From Brevundimonas poindexterae (GTDB lineage: Bacteria > Pseudomonadota > Alphaproteobacteria > Caulobacterales > Caulobacteraceae): DNA of 64,000 nt. The DNA is taken from the NCBI RefSeq assembly GCF_020524625.1, contig NZ_JAIVLL010000001.1, forward strand, positions 62,001 through 126,000, written 5' to 3'. Positions 41,119-50,829 of this stretch are shown piece after piece (the first letter of the stretch is position 1; each line of letters starts with the position of its first letter). The notes below the pieces were generated by a model. It ran no database searches. It worked only from the letters and a program-made list of their open reading frames with translations, and was not told the DNA's origin. A program made the translations under genes and the position numbers.

Positions 41119-42495
41119 ATGAACCGGTTCGCCAGAACACTCATGGTCTGTGGCGCTGCCCTCACCGTCACGGCCTGCGGCACGGTCAGCAATCTGCTGC
41201 CCTTCAGCCTCGGGCGCTCGCCGGACGCCGGTGCGGTCGCCTCGGAAGGGGAACGCCTGTCGGTTCTCGAATTCGACCAGGCCCTCGCGCCTTCGCCCGC
41301 GCTGGCCGGTCGTGACTTCTTCCTGCCCGGTCCGCAGGCTGTCGTGTCCTGGCCCGCGCCGGGCGGCAACGCCGAAAACGCGGTCGAGCACGCCATCGCC
41401 GGTGCTGACTTCACCATCGCCTGGCGTCGTGACATCGGGGCCGGCTCTGCGCGCACCCGTCAGATCATGGCTCAGCCGGTCGCCGAGAACGGCCGCATCT
41501 TCGTGATGGACGGCGAGGCCACGGTCTCGGCTGTCGACGCGCAGACGGGTGCTGTGGCCTGGCGTGCCTCGGTCAAGCCCGAGGGGCGTGAAGGCGGCGG
41601 CTTTGGCGGTGGCGTGGCCCTCGGCGGCGGCAAGGTGTTCGTGTCGTCGGGCTATCGCACCATGACGGCCTTCGACCAGGCGACCGGTGCCATGCTGTGG
41701 CAGACGCCCGTGGACGTGCCGATTCACGGCGCCCCGACGGTGGCCGGCACCAAGGTCTATGTGGTCGACATCGACAACCAGATCATCGCCTTCGACACCC
41801 AGACCGGGGAGATCGAGTGGTCCTATCGCGGGATCGTCGAGCCGGCCCGCATCATGCGTGCCTCCAGCCCGGCGGTGACGGGCGAAACGGTCATCGCGCC
41901 GATGTCGTCAGGGGAAGTGTTCGCCCTGCGCGCCTCGACCGGCCAACCGGTCTGGCAACAGGAACTGTCGCGCTCGACCCGCACCAGCGCCCTGTCGGAC
42001 ATTCGCGACATCGCCGGTCGGCCGGTCGTCAGCCGCGGCTTCGTCTATGCTGTCAGCCACGCCGGCGTGCTGGCCTCGATGGATGTCCGCAGCGGCCAGC
42101 CCCGCTGGCAGGTGCCGGTCGCCTCGGTCAACGCTCCCCTGCCGGTCGGTGACGTGGTCTATGTGGTGTCCAAGCTGGGCGAACTGACGGTGGTCAACCG
42201 CGAGTCGGGCCAGGTCTACTGGACCCGTGACCTGAACGAAGGTCGCGTGCGTCAGGAAGGTGGCTTCTTCGGCTTCTTTGATCGCACCGTGCGCCCGACC
42301 TGGTCGGGCCCGCTGCTGGCGTCGAACCGGCTGGTGCTGACCAATTCGGACGGTGAGCTGGTGGCCCTCAACCCCAAGACGGGCGAGGTCACCGCGACCC
42401 TGCGTCTGGGCGCCCCCGCATTCGTCGCGCCGAGCGCCTATAACGGGGCCCTGCTGGTCGTCACCGATCGGGGCGAGCTGATCAGCATCCGCTGA
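41119..42495 (+). CDS. bamB: Outer-membrane assembly lipoprotein BamB
   Basis: A scaffold lipoprotein of the BAM complex that inserts outer-membrane beta-barrels. The 458-residue protein has a lipobox signal (GAALTVTAC, Cys about 20), a disordered spacer, then an eight-bladed PQQ-like beta-propeller with repeats such as [46 protein letters not shown] and [14 protein letters not shown] at 41107-41112 fixes ATG 41119. The yfgM-like, bamB, der order matches E. coli and supports the call. Confidence 0.93.
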   Translation: MNRFARTLMVCGAALTVTACGTVSNLLPFSLGRSPDAGAVASEGERLSVLEFDQALAPSPALAGRDFFLPGPQAVVSWPAPGGNAENAVEHAIAGADFTIAWRRDIGAGSARTRQIMAQPVAENGRIFVMDGEATVSAVDAQTGAVAWRASVKPEGREGGGFGGGVALGGGKVFVSSGYRTMTAFDQATGAMLWQTPVDVPIHGAPTVAGTKVYVVDIDNQIIAFDTQTGEIEWSYRGIVEPARIMRASSPAVTGETVIAPMSSGEVFALRASTGQPVWQQELSRSTRTSALSDIRDIAGRPVVSRGFVYAVSHAGVLASMDVRSGQPRWQVPVASVNAPLPVGDVVYVVSKLGELTVVNRESGQVYWTRDLNEGRVRQEGGFFGFFDRTVRPTWSGPLLASNRLVLTNSDGELVALNPKTGEVTATLRLGAPAFVAPSAYNGALLVVTDRGELISIR

Positions 42496-42535
42496 TCCGC
42501 CTTCCAGCCACGCCAGAAACAGGCTAGACGCCGAT

Positions 42536-44161
42536 ATGGCCCTGAAACTCGCCATTGTCGGCCGCCCCAATGTGGGTAAGTCCACCCTGTTCAACAGGCT
42601 GGTGGGAAAGCGTGTGGCGCTGGTCGATGACCGGCCGGGCGTCACCCGCGACCGCCGCTATGCCAAGGGCACTCTCGGCGATCTGGACCTGACCCTGATC
42701 GACACGGCGGGCTTTGAGGACATCAGCGACGACAGTCTGGAATCGCGCATGCGCGAGCAGACCGAGGCCGCCATCAGCGACGGCGACCTGATCCTGTTCA
42801 TGATGGATGCGCGCGAGGGGGTAACGCCGCTGGACCGCATCTTCGCTGAACGCCTCAGGCGTCAGCCCAAGCCGGTCGTGCTGGTCGCCAACAAGTCGGA
42901 AAGCCGCGAGAGCGGCGGGGGCGTGGGCGAGGCCCACTCGCTGGGCTTTGGCGAGCCTGTTCCGCTGTCGGCCGAGCATGGCGAGGGCATGGCAGACCTC
43001 TATGCCGCTCTGGTCGCCGCGGCCGGACAGGAATCCTTCGTCGATGATGACGAGGATGAGGCCGACAAGCCGATCCGCATCGCCGTTATCGGCCGTCCGA
43101 ATGCGGGCAAGTCGACCCTGGTCAACCGGATGCTGGGCGAGGACCGTCTGCTGACCGGCCCCGAGGCGGGCATCACGCGCGACTCCATCTCGGTCGACTG
43201 GGAATGGGAGGGCCGGGCCGTCCGCTTCGTCGACACCGCCGGTCTGCGGCGCAAAGCGCGGGTGCAGGAGAAGCTCGAAAAGCTTTCGGTCGCCGACACC
43301 CTGCGCGCCATCACCTTCGCCGAGGTCGTCGTGCTGGTGATGGACAAGGACAATGCCTTTGACATCCAGGACCTGCAGCTGGCCGATCTGGTCGAGCGCG
43401 AGGGCCGGGCGCTGGTCTATGTCGCCTCCAAATGGGATCTCGAGGAAGAGCCCCAGGCGCGTCTGGCCGAACTGACCCGCCTGGCCGACAGCAAGCTGCC
43501 TCAGCTGCGCGGCACGCCGTTCGTGGCCCTGTCGGCCCACTCCGGCTGGGGCGTCGACCGGTTGATGCCGGCGATCATCAAGGCGCACGAGACCTGGTCG
43601 GTGAAGGTCAAGACCCGTGACCTGAACGACTGGCTGGCCATGGCAACCCAGCGGCACCCGCCGCCCGCCGTCGACGGCAAGCGTATCAAGCCGAAATACA
43701 TGGCCCAGACCAAGGCCCGGCCGCCGACCTTCGTGCTGTTCGCCAGCCGGGCCTCGGCCATGCCCGACACCTATAAACGCTATCTGATCAACACTCTGCG
43801 TGAGAGTTTTGATCTGCCAGGTACGCCGATCCGATTGACGGTCAAGTCGGGCGGCGCCAACCCCTATGCCGAGGGCGGGGCCAAGTCGGGGCCGGAACGC
43901 TACAAGGGCACGGCCAAGACCGCGCCGCGGCGGATCAAGAAGGCCGAAAAGGCCGAGGCCCTCTCGAACCTGCCCGGCAAGGCGCTGGAGCAGAAGAAGG
44001 CCAGCGGTCCCAAACCCAAGGTGATCAGCGGCCTGAAGGCCCGGTCCTCCAAGAAGGCTGGCCAGAGCGTGGCCATCCAGAAGGGGGCCCGCGGCGGCGC
44101 CCGCCAGGTCAGCCGCTCCGGCCGCATCCGCACCGGCCAGAAGCACGCGCCGAAGAAGTAG
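42536..44161 (+). CDS. der: Ribosome-assembly GTPase Der (EngA)
   Basis: Essential 50S maturation GTPase with two tandem G domains. The first has [14 protein letters not shown] (about 9-22), DTAGFED and NKSE. The second has [14 protein letters not shown] (about 184-197), DTAGLRRK and SKWD. A KH-like C-terminal domain follows at about 355-445. The protein is 541 residues, longer than the usual 440-490, because of a Lys/Gly/Ser-rich basic tail (about 445-541: [31 protein letters not shown]). The tail may add RNA contacts. Confidence 0.95.
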   Translation: MALKLAIVGRPNVGKSTLFNRLVGKRVALVDDRPGVTRDRRYAKGTLGDLDLTLIDTAGFEDISDDSLESRMREQTEAAISDGDLILFMMDAREGVTPLDRIFAERLRRQPKPVVLVANKSESRESGGGVGEAHSLGFGEPVPLSAEHGEGMADLYAALVAAAGQESFVDDDEDEADKPIRIAVIGRPNAGKSTLVNRMLGEDRLLTGPEAGITRDSISVDWEWEGRAVRFVDTAGLRRKARVQEKLEKLSVADTLRAITFAEVVVLVMDKDNAFDIQDLQLADLVEREGRALVYVASKWDLEEEPQARLAELTRLADSKLPQLRGTPFVALSAHSGWGVDRLMPAIIKAHETWSVKVKTRDLNDWLAMATQRHPPPAVDGKRIKPKYMAQTKARPPTFVLFASRASAMPDTYKRYLINTLRESFDLPGTPIRLTVKSGGANPYAEGGAKSGPERYKGTAKTAPRRIKKAEKAEALSNLPGKALEQKKASGPKPKVISGLKARSSKKAGQSVAIQKGARGGARQVSRSGRIRTGQKHAPKK

Positions 44162-44196
44162 GGTAAGGTCAGCCGGATCAAACCGAGGGACCGACC

Positions 44197-44703
44197 ATGA
44201 TCTCAACTCTGATGGTGCTGGCCCTGCTTCAGGCGGACCCTGTCGGCTGTCATGAGGTTGCTCCAGAAGACCGCCTCGCCTGTGGCCGTCGCGCCGTCGA
44301 AGCGGCCGAAGCGCGCGTTGCAGAGTTCGACGTCACCGATTGTGCGGAGGCGATGACCACGCTGGAGATGAACGTCTGTGGCGCGCTCGACGTCGCGCGG
44401 GCCGAAGAGCAGATGTTCCGCTACCTCGATGTGGCTCTCGACCGCGCAGAGGAGTCGGATGCGGAAACCGTCGGATCCGTGCGGGTGGAGACGGCGCGCT
44501 ATCTCGAAGCCTCGCAGGTCACCTGGGTATTCTATGCCGACCAGGCGTGTCAGGCCGTCTATGAGCAGTGGAAAGGCGGGACCATTCGCGGCATCATGTG
44601 GCAGGGCTGCTGGATCGAGCTGACGGAGCAACGGACGCACACGATCTGGGCCAACCATCTGACCCATATGGACAACTCTCCGCCGGTGTTGCCGGAGCCC
44701 TAG
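44197..44703 (+). CDS. LprI/DUF1311-type secreted protein
   Basis: A 168-residue protein with a short hydrophobic N-terminus (ISTLMVLALLQA) as signal. The cysteine-rich DUF1311/LprI domain follows: CGRRAVEAA, then DCAEAMTTLEMNVCGALDVARAEEQM, and later DQACQAVYEQWKGG and MWQGCWIELTEQRT. LprI proteins can inhibit lysozyme; whether this one does is not shown. Six cysteines at conserved spacing suggest disulfides in the periplasm. Confidence 0.78.
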   Translation: MISTLMVLALLQADPVGCHEVAPEDRLACGRRAVEAAEARVAEFDVTDCAEAMTTLEMNVCGALDVARAEEQMFRYLDVALDRAEESDAETVGSVRVETARYLEASQVTWVFYADQACQAVYEQWKGGTIRGIMWQGCWIELTEQRTHTIWANHLTHMDNSPPVLPEP

Positions 44704-44715
44704 GCGCTCTGCGGA

Positions 44716-45453
44716 TCAGGCCTGCGCGGCCTTCCACTCCCTGAAGCTGACCATGACCGGCGGCACCTGATCGCCGCGGGCCAGATCGACAATCAGCGGC
44801 ACGATTTCCGACGGGTGGGGCAGGGTCTCGGGATCCTCGCCGGGGAAAGCCTGGGCGCGCAGGCGGGTGCGCATGCGGCCGGGATCCAGCACGGTGGCGC
44901 GGATCGGGGTGGACTCGATCTCGTCGGCCCAGCAGCGGACCAGCACCTCGGCGGCCGCCTTGGTCGCGGCATAGCTGCCCCAGAAGGCCTTGGGCGCATT
45001 GGCGAGACTGGTGGTCAGATGGATGGCGCGGCCGGCATCAGACGCCCGCAGCAGCGGTTCCAGCGACCGGATCAGCCGGTAGACGGCGGTCAGATTGACC
45101 TTTTCGATCTTGGCGAACTGGCGGGGGTCGGCATGGGCGACGGGGGTCAGGCCCTCGGCGCCCAGGGTGGCGGCCGTGTTGACCCAGATGTCCAGTCGGC
45201 CGAAGCGCTCATAGAGGGCGCCGCCCAGCCGGTCGATCGCCCCGCCATCGACCAGATCGAACGGGATCAGGGTGGCATGCTGGCCGGTCGCGGCGAAGAT
45301 GGCGTCGTCCAGCTCCTCCAGGCCGCCCTGGGTGCGGGCCGTGGCCACGACATGGGCGCCAGCGCGGGCCAGGCCCAGCGCCGCTTCATAGCCGATGCCG
45401 CGCGAGGCGCCGGTGATCAGGGCTATACGGTCTTTCAGGGGGAAGTCGGACAT
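44716..45453 (-). CDS. Short-chain dehydrogenase/reductase
   Basis: A 245-residue SDR. The cofactor site is TGASRGIGYEAALGLARAGA (about 15-34), the structural motif is NTAATLG (variant of NNAG) and the active site is YAATKAA with the upstream Ser in TTSLANAPK. Substrate unknown. It is a minus-strand gene downstream of the carboxylesterase and probably separate from it (57 bp gap). Confidence 0.9.
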   Translation of the reverse strand: MSDFPLKDRIALITGASRGIGYEAALGLARAGAHVVATARTQGGLEELDDAIFAATGQHATLIPFDLVDGGAIDRLGGALYERFGRLDIWVNTAATLGAEGLTPVAHADPRQFAKIEKVNLTAVYRLIRSLEPLLRASDAGRAIHLTTSLANAPKAFWGSYAATKAAAEVLVRCWADEIESTPIRATVLDPGRMRTRLRAQAFPGEDPETLPHPSEIVPLIVDLARGDQVPPVMVSFREWKAAQA

Positions 45454-45510
45454 GGGCGGCTCAATAGCGCGCGCCGCGCCCCGCCGAAAGGCCTGTCGCG
45501 CCCGGCGTGC

Positions 45511-47013
45511 CTACTGTCGCAGGCTGTCGTAAACGCGGTCGAAGGCTTTGAGGGCCTCGACATTCGGCAGGTCGCCGACTTTTGGCGTCGCATCGAGTAT
45601 CAGGGCCGGCCCCTCGGGTCCCGCGAAGACCGGCCAGAACACGTCGTCGGATGGGTTCGGATCGCCGGTGCGGGCGAAACGGACCCAGGAGCCGGCCATC
45701 AGGTCTGCCAGTCGATGATCCTCATGGGTCCAGGCCCAGGGGTGTTGATCCAGGGAATCGAACATGTACCAGAGGTCGACGAAGTGCCCGGCTTGCCAGT
45801 GGGCCTGAACGGCATCGGACGGCACCGGCGGCACCCGCTCGAAGTGGTAGAGCCAGGCCGGCGAACCGCTGTCGGTCTGCAGTCTGGCCCAGCGCCAGAT
45901 GTCCCACCCGAACCGGAGATCTCGCTCGAAGGCGGCCATGCCCTCTGACGGAGGCAGGGCCCGGTAGGGATCAATCAGCGCGGGCGGCAGATCGCCCCAA
46001 CGGCGTTGGACCTCCGCCTCAAGGTCAGTCACGTCGTCGAACCGGCTCAGTGATCGGGCTTCGTCGGCGTTGAACCCCAGCAATAGCGGAACGCGGGCCT
46101 GATCCCCGGCGACGAATACATCGAACGGAGCCCGGGGAAGCACGCGCCCCTCGAGGGTCGGGTGGGCCCGGCGGTTTTGCGGCGCGCTGGCGATCGTCTC
46201 GGCGGGGATCAGACGAAGCTCATCCAGGGTCTCCGCGCCCATCGCTGTGGCAAAGGCAAGGCCTTCAGCCTCGGACGCCGGCAGTCGATATCGCGGTGCC
46301 AGCTCGATCGGCTCGAACAGGCCGCCGCTTTGCGCGATGGCGCGTTGAAACAACCCTCTGGCCCGTGGAGAGGCCATCAGGATGGTGACCGACGTGGCCC
46401 CCGCAGACTGGCCGGCAATCGTCACCCGATCAGGGTCGCCGCCAAAGGCGGCGATGTTGTCGCGAACCCATTCAAGCGCCGCGATCTGGTCCATCAGGCC
46501 ATAGTTGCCGGAGCCGACACCGTCGGCCTCGGCAGTGAGCTCCGGATGGGCGAGAAAGCCTAGGAGGCCGAGGCGATAGGAGATCGTCACGACGATGGCG
46601 CCGTGGCGGGCCAGCCCTGCGCCATCATAAACCGGCGCCGCGGTCGCCCCATTCACGAAGCCGCCTCCGTGAATCCAGACGATAACCGGCAGGGGGCGAT
46701 CGCCAGCGTCCTGCGGCACCCAGATGTTCAGGTAGAGGCAGTCCTCGCTGACCGGCGTCGGCGCTTCGTCCGGCATGGACGTGCCGGTCTGCATGCAGGC
46801 GGGTGCGAAGTGATCTGCGCTGCGCACGCCGGTCCAGCTTTCCGGGGGCAGGGGGTCATGCCATCTGAGGTCACCAACCGGCGGGCGGGCATAGGGCACG
46901 CCGCGGTACACGGCTCCGCCGTCTTCGAGCGTGACCCCGCGCAGATCTCCCTGATGAACGTGGACGGTCGGGTCCGCGACCATAAGGTGGAACAGGGCAG
47001 CCAGGATCAACAT
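45511..47013 (-). CDS. Type B carboxylesterase
   Basis: A 500-residue secreted alpha/beta hydrolase with a short hydrophobic N-terminus (MLILAALFHLMVADPTV) as probable signal. Type B signatures are EDCLYLNIWVP and the nucleophile elbow GQSAGATS (catalytic Ser), with oxyanion WIHGGGFVNG. The Glu of the triad is probably in FNADEARSL and the His in VQAHWQAGHF. Substrate is likely an ester or lactone, not more closely defined. Confidence 0.92.
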   Translation of the reverse strand: MLILAALFHLMVADPTVHVHQGDLRGVTLEDGGAVYRGVPYARPPVGDLRWHDPLPPESWTGVRSADHFAPACMQTGTSMPDEAPTPVSEDCLYLNIWVPQDAGDRPLPVIVWIHGGGFVNGATAAPVYDGAGLARHGAIVVTISYRLGLLGFLAHPELTAEADGVGSGNYGLMDQIAALEWVRDNIAAFGGDPDRVTIAGQSAGATSVTILMASPRARGLFQRAIAQSGGLFEPIELAPRYRLPASEAEGLAFATAMGAETLDELRLIPAETIASAPQNRRAHPTLEGRVLPRAPFDVFVAGDQARVPLLLGFNADEARSLSRFDDVTDLEAEVQRRWGDLPPALIDPYRALPPSEGMAAFERDLRFGWDIWRWARLQTDSGSPAWLYHFERVPPVPSDAVQAHWQAGHFVDLWYMFDSLDQHPWAWTHEDHRLADLMAGSWVRFARTGDPNPSDDVFWPVFAGPEGPALILDATPKVGDLPNVEALKAFDRVYDSLRQ

Positions 47014-47081
47014 GGAACGTCCCCCTCAGCAGCAAGCTACCGACTTCGCAAGCGTCGGCGCAAGTTAAAGGGAGGCAAGGA

Positions 47082-48587
47082 TCAGGCGCTGACCAGCAGC
47101 GACAGCTGGCGCGGATTGGCGCTGCGACCGCCCTCGGCGATTTCCCGGTCCAGAAGGCGGGTCGGATAGTCGCCGGTGAAGTAGTGATCGGTGAACTGGG
47201 GATTGGCCGGGTCGCGCGGACCGGCCTCCATGGCGGCATACAGGCCGTCGACCGACAGGAAGCCCAGGCTGTCGACCTCGAGGTGGGCGCACATTTCCTC
47301 GAGCGTCTTGTTGGCGGCCAGCAGCTGCTCCCGCTCGGGCATGTCGATGCCGTAGAAGTCGGGATAGACGATCGGCGGGCTGGCCGAGCGCAGGTGGACT
47401 TCGGTGGCTCCGGCGGCACGCACGGCGCGCACCAGTTTGACCGAGGTGGTGCCGCGCACGATCGAGTCGTCGATCAGCACCACCCGCTTGCCCTCGAGCA
47501 CCGAGCGGTTGGGGCTGTGCTTCATGCGCACGCCCTTCTGGCGGGCGCCCTGGCTGGGCTGGATGAAGGTCCGACCCAGATAGTGGCTGCGGATGATGCC
47601 CATCTCATAGGGAATGCCGCTGGCCTGGGCATAGCCGAGGGCGGCGGGCACGCCCGAGTCGGGCACCGGTACGACCACATCGGCCTCCACCGCATGCTCG
47701 CGGGCCAGACCCTGACCCATGCGCTTGCGAACCTCATAGACCGAGCGGCCGTTCACCACGCTGTCGGGGCGGGCGAAATAGACGTATTCGAACAGGCAGG
47801 GACGGGCCGCGCGCGCCGGGAAGGGCTTGATCGAGCTGACGCCGTTCTCATCGATCACCACGACCTCGCCGTGCTCGACGTCACGCACGAAGGTGGCGCC
47901 CATGGAGTCGAGCGCACAGGTCTCGGAGGCCAGCACCCAGGCGTCGCCCAGCTGACCCAGCACCAGCGGGCGGATGCCCAGCGGGTCGCGCGCGCCGATC
48001 ATCTTCTTCGGCGTCTGGGCGACGAGGGCATAGCCGCCCTCGATCCGGGCCAGGGCGTCGATGAAGCGGTCGACCACCCTGGCCTTACGGCTGCGGGCGA
48101 TCAGGTGAAGGATGACTTCGGAGTCGGAGGTCGACTGGAAGATGGCACCTTCCGAGACCAGCTGGTTCCGCAGGAACAGGAAGTTGGTCAGATTGCCGTT
48201 GTGCGCCACGGCGATGCCGCCGGTGTCCAGATCGGCGAACATCGGCTGGATATTGCGCAGGAAGCTGCCGCCCGAGGTGGAATAACGGGTATGGCCGACC
48301 GCGGCCGAGCCGGGCAGGCGACCGGTCAGGTCGGTGCTGCCGAAAGCTTCCCCCACCAGGCCCACATGCCGCTCGGTGTGGAAATGAGTGTCGGCGACGC
48401 TGGCGATGCCGCAGGCTTCCTGTCCGCGGTGCTGTAGCGCATGCAGGCCCAGCGCGACGATGGAAGAAGCTTCGTTGGCCGCAGCGCCCCAGACCCCGCA
48501 CACTCCGCACTCCAGCCGCAGCTGATCATCCTCAGCCTCGCGCTCGGGCCAATGGTGGACGACGGGATCGGCGAGGCGGTGGGACAT
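47082..48587 (-). CDS. purF: Amidophosphoribosyltransferase
   Basis: First committed purine step: PRPP plus glutamine to phosphoribosylamine. The 501-residue protein has the catalytic N-terminal Cys at 27 (RLECGVCGVWG), implying removal of a 26-residue propeptide as in the B. subtilis class. Phosphoribosyltransferase motifs are VVPVPDSGVPAALGYA and VVLIDDSIVRGTTS. Two Fe-S ligand regions of that class are altered: YPDFYGID has Asp in place of Cys, and PQFTDHYFTGDYPT lacks the CxxC. It is preceded by cvpA (32 bp gap), as in E. coli. Confidence 0.95.
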   Translation of the reverse strand: MSHRLADPVVHHWPEREAEDDQLRLECGVCGVWGAAANEASSIVALGLHALQHRGQEACGIASVADTHFHTERHVGLVGEAFGSTDLTGRLPGSAAVGHTRYSTSGGSFLRNIQPMFADLDTGGIAVAHNGNLTNFLFLRNQLVSEGAIFQSTSDSEVILHLIARSRKARVVDRFIDALARIEGGYALVAQTPKKMIGARDPLGIRPLVLGQLGDAWVLASETCALDSMGATFVRDVEHGEVVVIDENGVSSIKPFPARAARPCLFEYVYFARPDSVVNGRSVYEVRKRMGQGLAREHAVEADVVVPVPDSGVPAALGYAQASGIPYEMGIIRSHYLGRTFIQPSQGARQKGVRMKHSPNRSVLEGKRVVLIDDSIVRGTTSVKLVRAVRAAGATEVHLRSASPPIVYPDFYGIDMPEREQLLAANKTLEEMCAHLEVDSLGFLSVDGLYAAMEAGPRDPANPQFTDHYFTGDYPTRLLDREIAEGGRSANPRQLSLLVSA

Positions 48588-48619
48588 CGTCGGCGGCTCC
48601 GATGACCTGGGGGAAATAA

Positions 48620-49213
48620 CTAGCGGGCGGTGTCGGGCGAGTTAGGCGCTGTTTGTGTTTTCGGCAAGGCATCCTGATCGGAAAACCCTTGGCGTACGGA
48701 CGAGTCTACCACGGGCACGAGGGCGTCGGCGCCCCGTCCGATACCGGGCAGGATGAACTGGATCATGCGCGCGGCGCCGGCGCTGACGGGATAGAGGGCG
48801 GCTTCGCCCAGCCAGCGTGGCGTCTTCTCTCCGGGCATGGCGGCCACGACCACCAGATGGATCGCCCCGATCAGGACCAGCGCCCGGGCCAGTCCGACGA
48901 AGATGCCGAAAAACCGGTCGATGCCGCCCAGATGCGGATGGGCCTGGGCCCTCCGCGACAGGGTCGACCCGAAGATGCGCACGCCGAAATAGACCAGAAG
49001 GAAGCTGGCGAGCGCCGCCAGCAGGGTCCCGGCCCAGTCGGGATCGACCAGCGACTTGCCGATCGGGGCGGAGAAGGGCAGGGCGATCAGGGCAATGAAG
49101 GCCGCCAGCACAAAGCTGAGCAGGGTCAGAAGCTCGCGCGTGCCGCCCCGGATCCAGCCCGCGGCCCCCGAGGCCAGCAGCACCAGTACGGCAAAGACGT
49201 CATAGGCGGTCAT
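48620..49213 (-). CDS. cvpA: CvpA family membrane protein
   Basis: A 197-residue protein with four transmembrane segments (about 6-20, 29-47, 62-80 and 98-120) and the CvpA pattern FAVLVLLASGAAGWIRGGTRELLTLLSFV…GGIDRFFGIFVGLARALVL. The C-terminus is polar. ATG 49213 starts the first helix; upstream extension to 49234 is rejected. cvpA-purF linkage is conserved. Role unclear (colicin V production and envelope homeostasis in E. coli). Confidence 0.9.
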   Translation of the reverse strand: MTAYDVFAVLVLLASGAAGWIRGGTRELLTLLSFVLAAFIALIALPFSAPIGKSLVDPDWAGTLLAALASFLLVYFGVRIFGSTLSRRAQAHPHLGGIDRFFGIFVGLARALVLIGAIHLVVVAAMPGEKTPRWLGEAALYPVSAGAARMIQFILPGIGRGADALVPVVDSSVRQGFSDQDALPKTQTAPNSPDTAR

Positions 49214-49218
49214 GGCGT

Positions 49219-49374
49219 CTCCTCCCCATTGCAAATGGGGAGGGGGACCGCGAAGCGGTGGAGGGGCACTTTTCGCCCCGCTGACCTGTTCCGGATCGCC
49301 TCACAACCCCTCCGTCTCGTCGGCTGCGCCGCCGATCCACCTCCCCGTTCGCGGCGCGAACAGGGAGGAGACAA
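49219..49374. repeat. Composite palindromic intergenic repeat
   Basis: The gap between cvpA and radA is filled by nested hairpins. CCTCCCCAT-TGCAA-ATGGGGAGG lies near 49220-49242 and CCGC-GAA-GCGG at about 49248-49258. GGAGGGG (about 49260) can pair with CCCCTCC (about 49307). A second CCTCCC-type hairpin closes the element (about 49340-49369, CCTCCCCGTTCGC against GCGAACAGGGAGG). The two outer hairpins are related. The layout recalls the 7250-7405 repeat and the CTCCCC/GGGGAGG elements common in Caulobacterales. Confidence 0.65.
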
Positions 49375-49378
49375 GCAT

Positions 49379-50755
49379 CTAATACCTGCTTTGCGAGATT
49401 CGTTCGACCGCCTCGGCCAGGCGGCTGAGCGAGGTGGCGGCCATGTCGGTGGGCTCGTGACTGAGCGGGGGGCAGAGTGCCTTGTCAAAGCCCAGCTTCA
49501 TGGCCTCGCGCAGCCTCGCTTCGGCCCGGCCCACGGCCCGGACCTCGCCCGACAGGCCGATCTCGCCAAACACGACGCAGCCGCGCGGCAGGGGTTTGTC
49601 GCAGACCGAGCTGATCAGCGCAGCGGCGGCGGCGAGGTCGGCGGCCGGCTCGTTGATCTTCAGTCCGCCGGCGACGTTCAGATAGATGTCGCGGTCGCCG
49701 AAGCCGAGGCCACAGCGCGACTCCAGCACGGCCAGCACCATGGCGAGGCGGCCGGAATCCCAGCCCACCACCGCCCGACGCGGCGTGCCATAGGCCGACG
49801 GCGCCGACAGGGCCTGGATCTCGACCAGCACCGGGCGTGAGCCCTCGATCCCGGCAAAGACGGCGGTCCCCGGTTCGCGCTCGGCCCGCTCGCCATTCTG
49901 GTCGCCGAGGAACAGGGAGGAGGGATTGGTAACCTCGCGCAACCCCGTGTCGCCCATTTCGAAGACGCCGATCTCGTCGGTGGCGCCAAAGCGGTTCTTG
50001 CCGGCGCGCAGGACCCGGAACGGATAGCCGCGCTCACCCTCGAAATTCAGCACCGCATCGACCATGTGCTCGACCACCCGGGGTCCGGCGACCTGTCCGT
50101 CCTTGGTCACATGGCCGACCAGGATCATGGCCGGCCCGCCGGCCTTGGCCAGCCGTACCAGTTCGGACGCACAGGCCCGGACCTGGACGATCGAGCCGGG
50201 CCCGGCCTCATGCACGTCGGACCACAGCGTCTGGACGGAATCGATCACCACCAGATCAAAGGCCTCGCGCTTCAGGGTGGCGACAATCTCGCGCAGGGCC
50301 GTGGCCGAGGCGAGGGCGACGTCGGCCTCCGACAGGCCCATGCGCCGGGCGCGCGAGCGGATCTGCTCGACCGCTTCCTCGCCGGACAGATAGGCGACCT
50401 TGGCGCCCTTCAGCGCCGCGCGGGCGCAGACCTCCAGCAACAGGGTCGACTTGCCGACCCCCGGATCCCCGCTGATCAGCAGGGCCGAGCCGGGCACCAG
50501 GCCGCCGCCGCACACGCGGTCGAACTCTCCGACGCCGGTGATCAGGCGGGGCGGATCGGGGTTTTCGGAGCGCAGGTCCTCGAACTGGATGCCGCGCGCA
50601 CGCTTGGTCGTGGCCGGCCTGAGCGCTCCGGGCGGGGCGCTTGAAGTCTCTTCCGTCAGGCAGTTCCATTCGCCGCAGGCGGAACACTGACCCGCCCATT
50701 TGGCATGGACGGCCCCGCAGACGCGGCAGATGTATTGGGATGAGTCACGAGCCAT
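49379..50755 (-). CDS. radA: DNA repair protein RadA
   Basis: A RecA-like branch-migration helicase for recombination intermediates. The 458-residue protein has an N-terminal four-Cys zinc finger (YICRVCGAVHAKWAGQCSACGEW). The P-loop is SGDPGVGKSTLL (about 94-105), the RadA-specific motif is KNRFGATDE, and a C-terminal Lon-like domain follows with EIGLSGEVRAVGRAEARLREAMKLGF. All diagnostic motifs are intact. Confidence 0.96.
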   Translation of the reverse strand: MARDSSQYICRVCGAVHAKWAGQCSACGEWNCLTEETSSAPPGALRPATTKRARGIQFEDLRSENPDPPRLITGVGEFDRVCGGGLVPGSALLISGDPGVGKSTLLLEVCARAALKGAKVAYLSGEEAVEQIRSRARRMGLSEADVALASATALREIVATLKREAFDLVVIDSVQTLWSDVHEAGPGSIVQVRACASELVRLAKAGGPAMILVGHVTKDGQVAGPRVVEHMVDAVLNFEGERGYPFRVLRAGKNRFGATDEIGVFEMGDTGLREVTNPSSLFLGDQNGERAEREPGTAVFAGIEGSRPVLVEIQALSAPSAYGTPRRAVVGWDSGRLAMVLAVLESRCGLGFGDRDIYLNVAGGLKINEPAADLAAAAALISSVCDKPLPRGCVVFGEIGLSGEVRAVGRAEARLREAMKLGFDKALCPPLSHEPTDMAATSLSRLAEAVERISQSRY

Positions 50756-50829
50756 GCGGTTCGCTTACACCGATTTCGGTGCCGGGCGCAGAGGGTCGGG
50801 AGTGGCCTGCGACCGATCCTGACGTAGCC

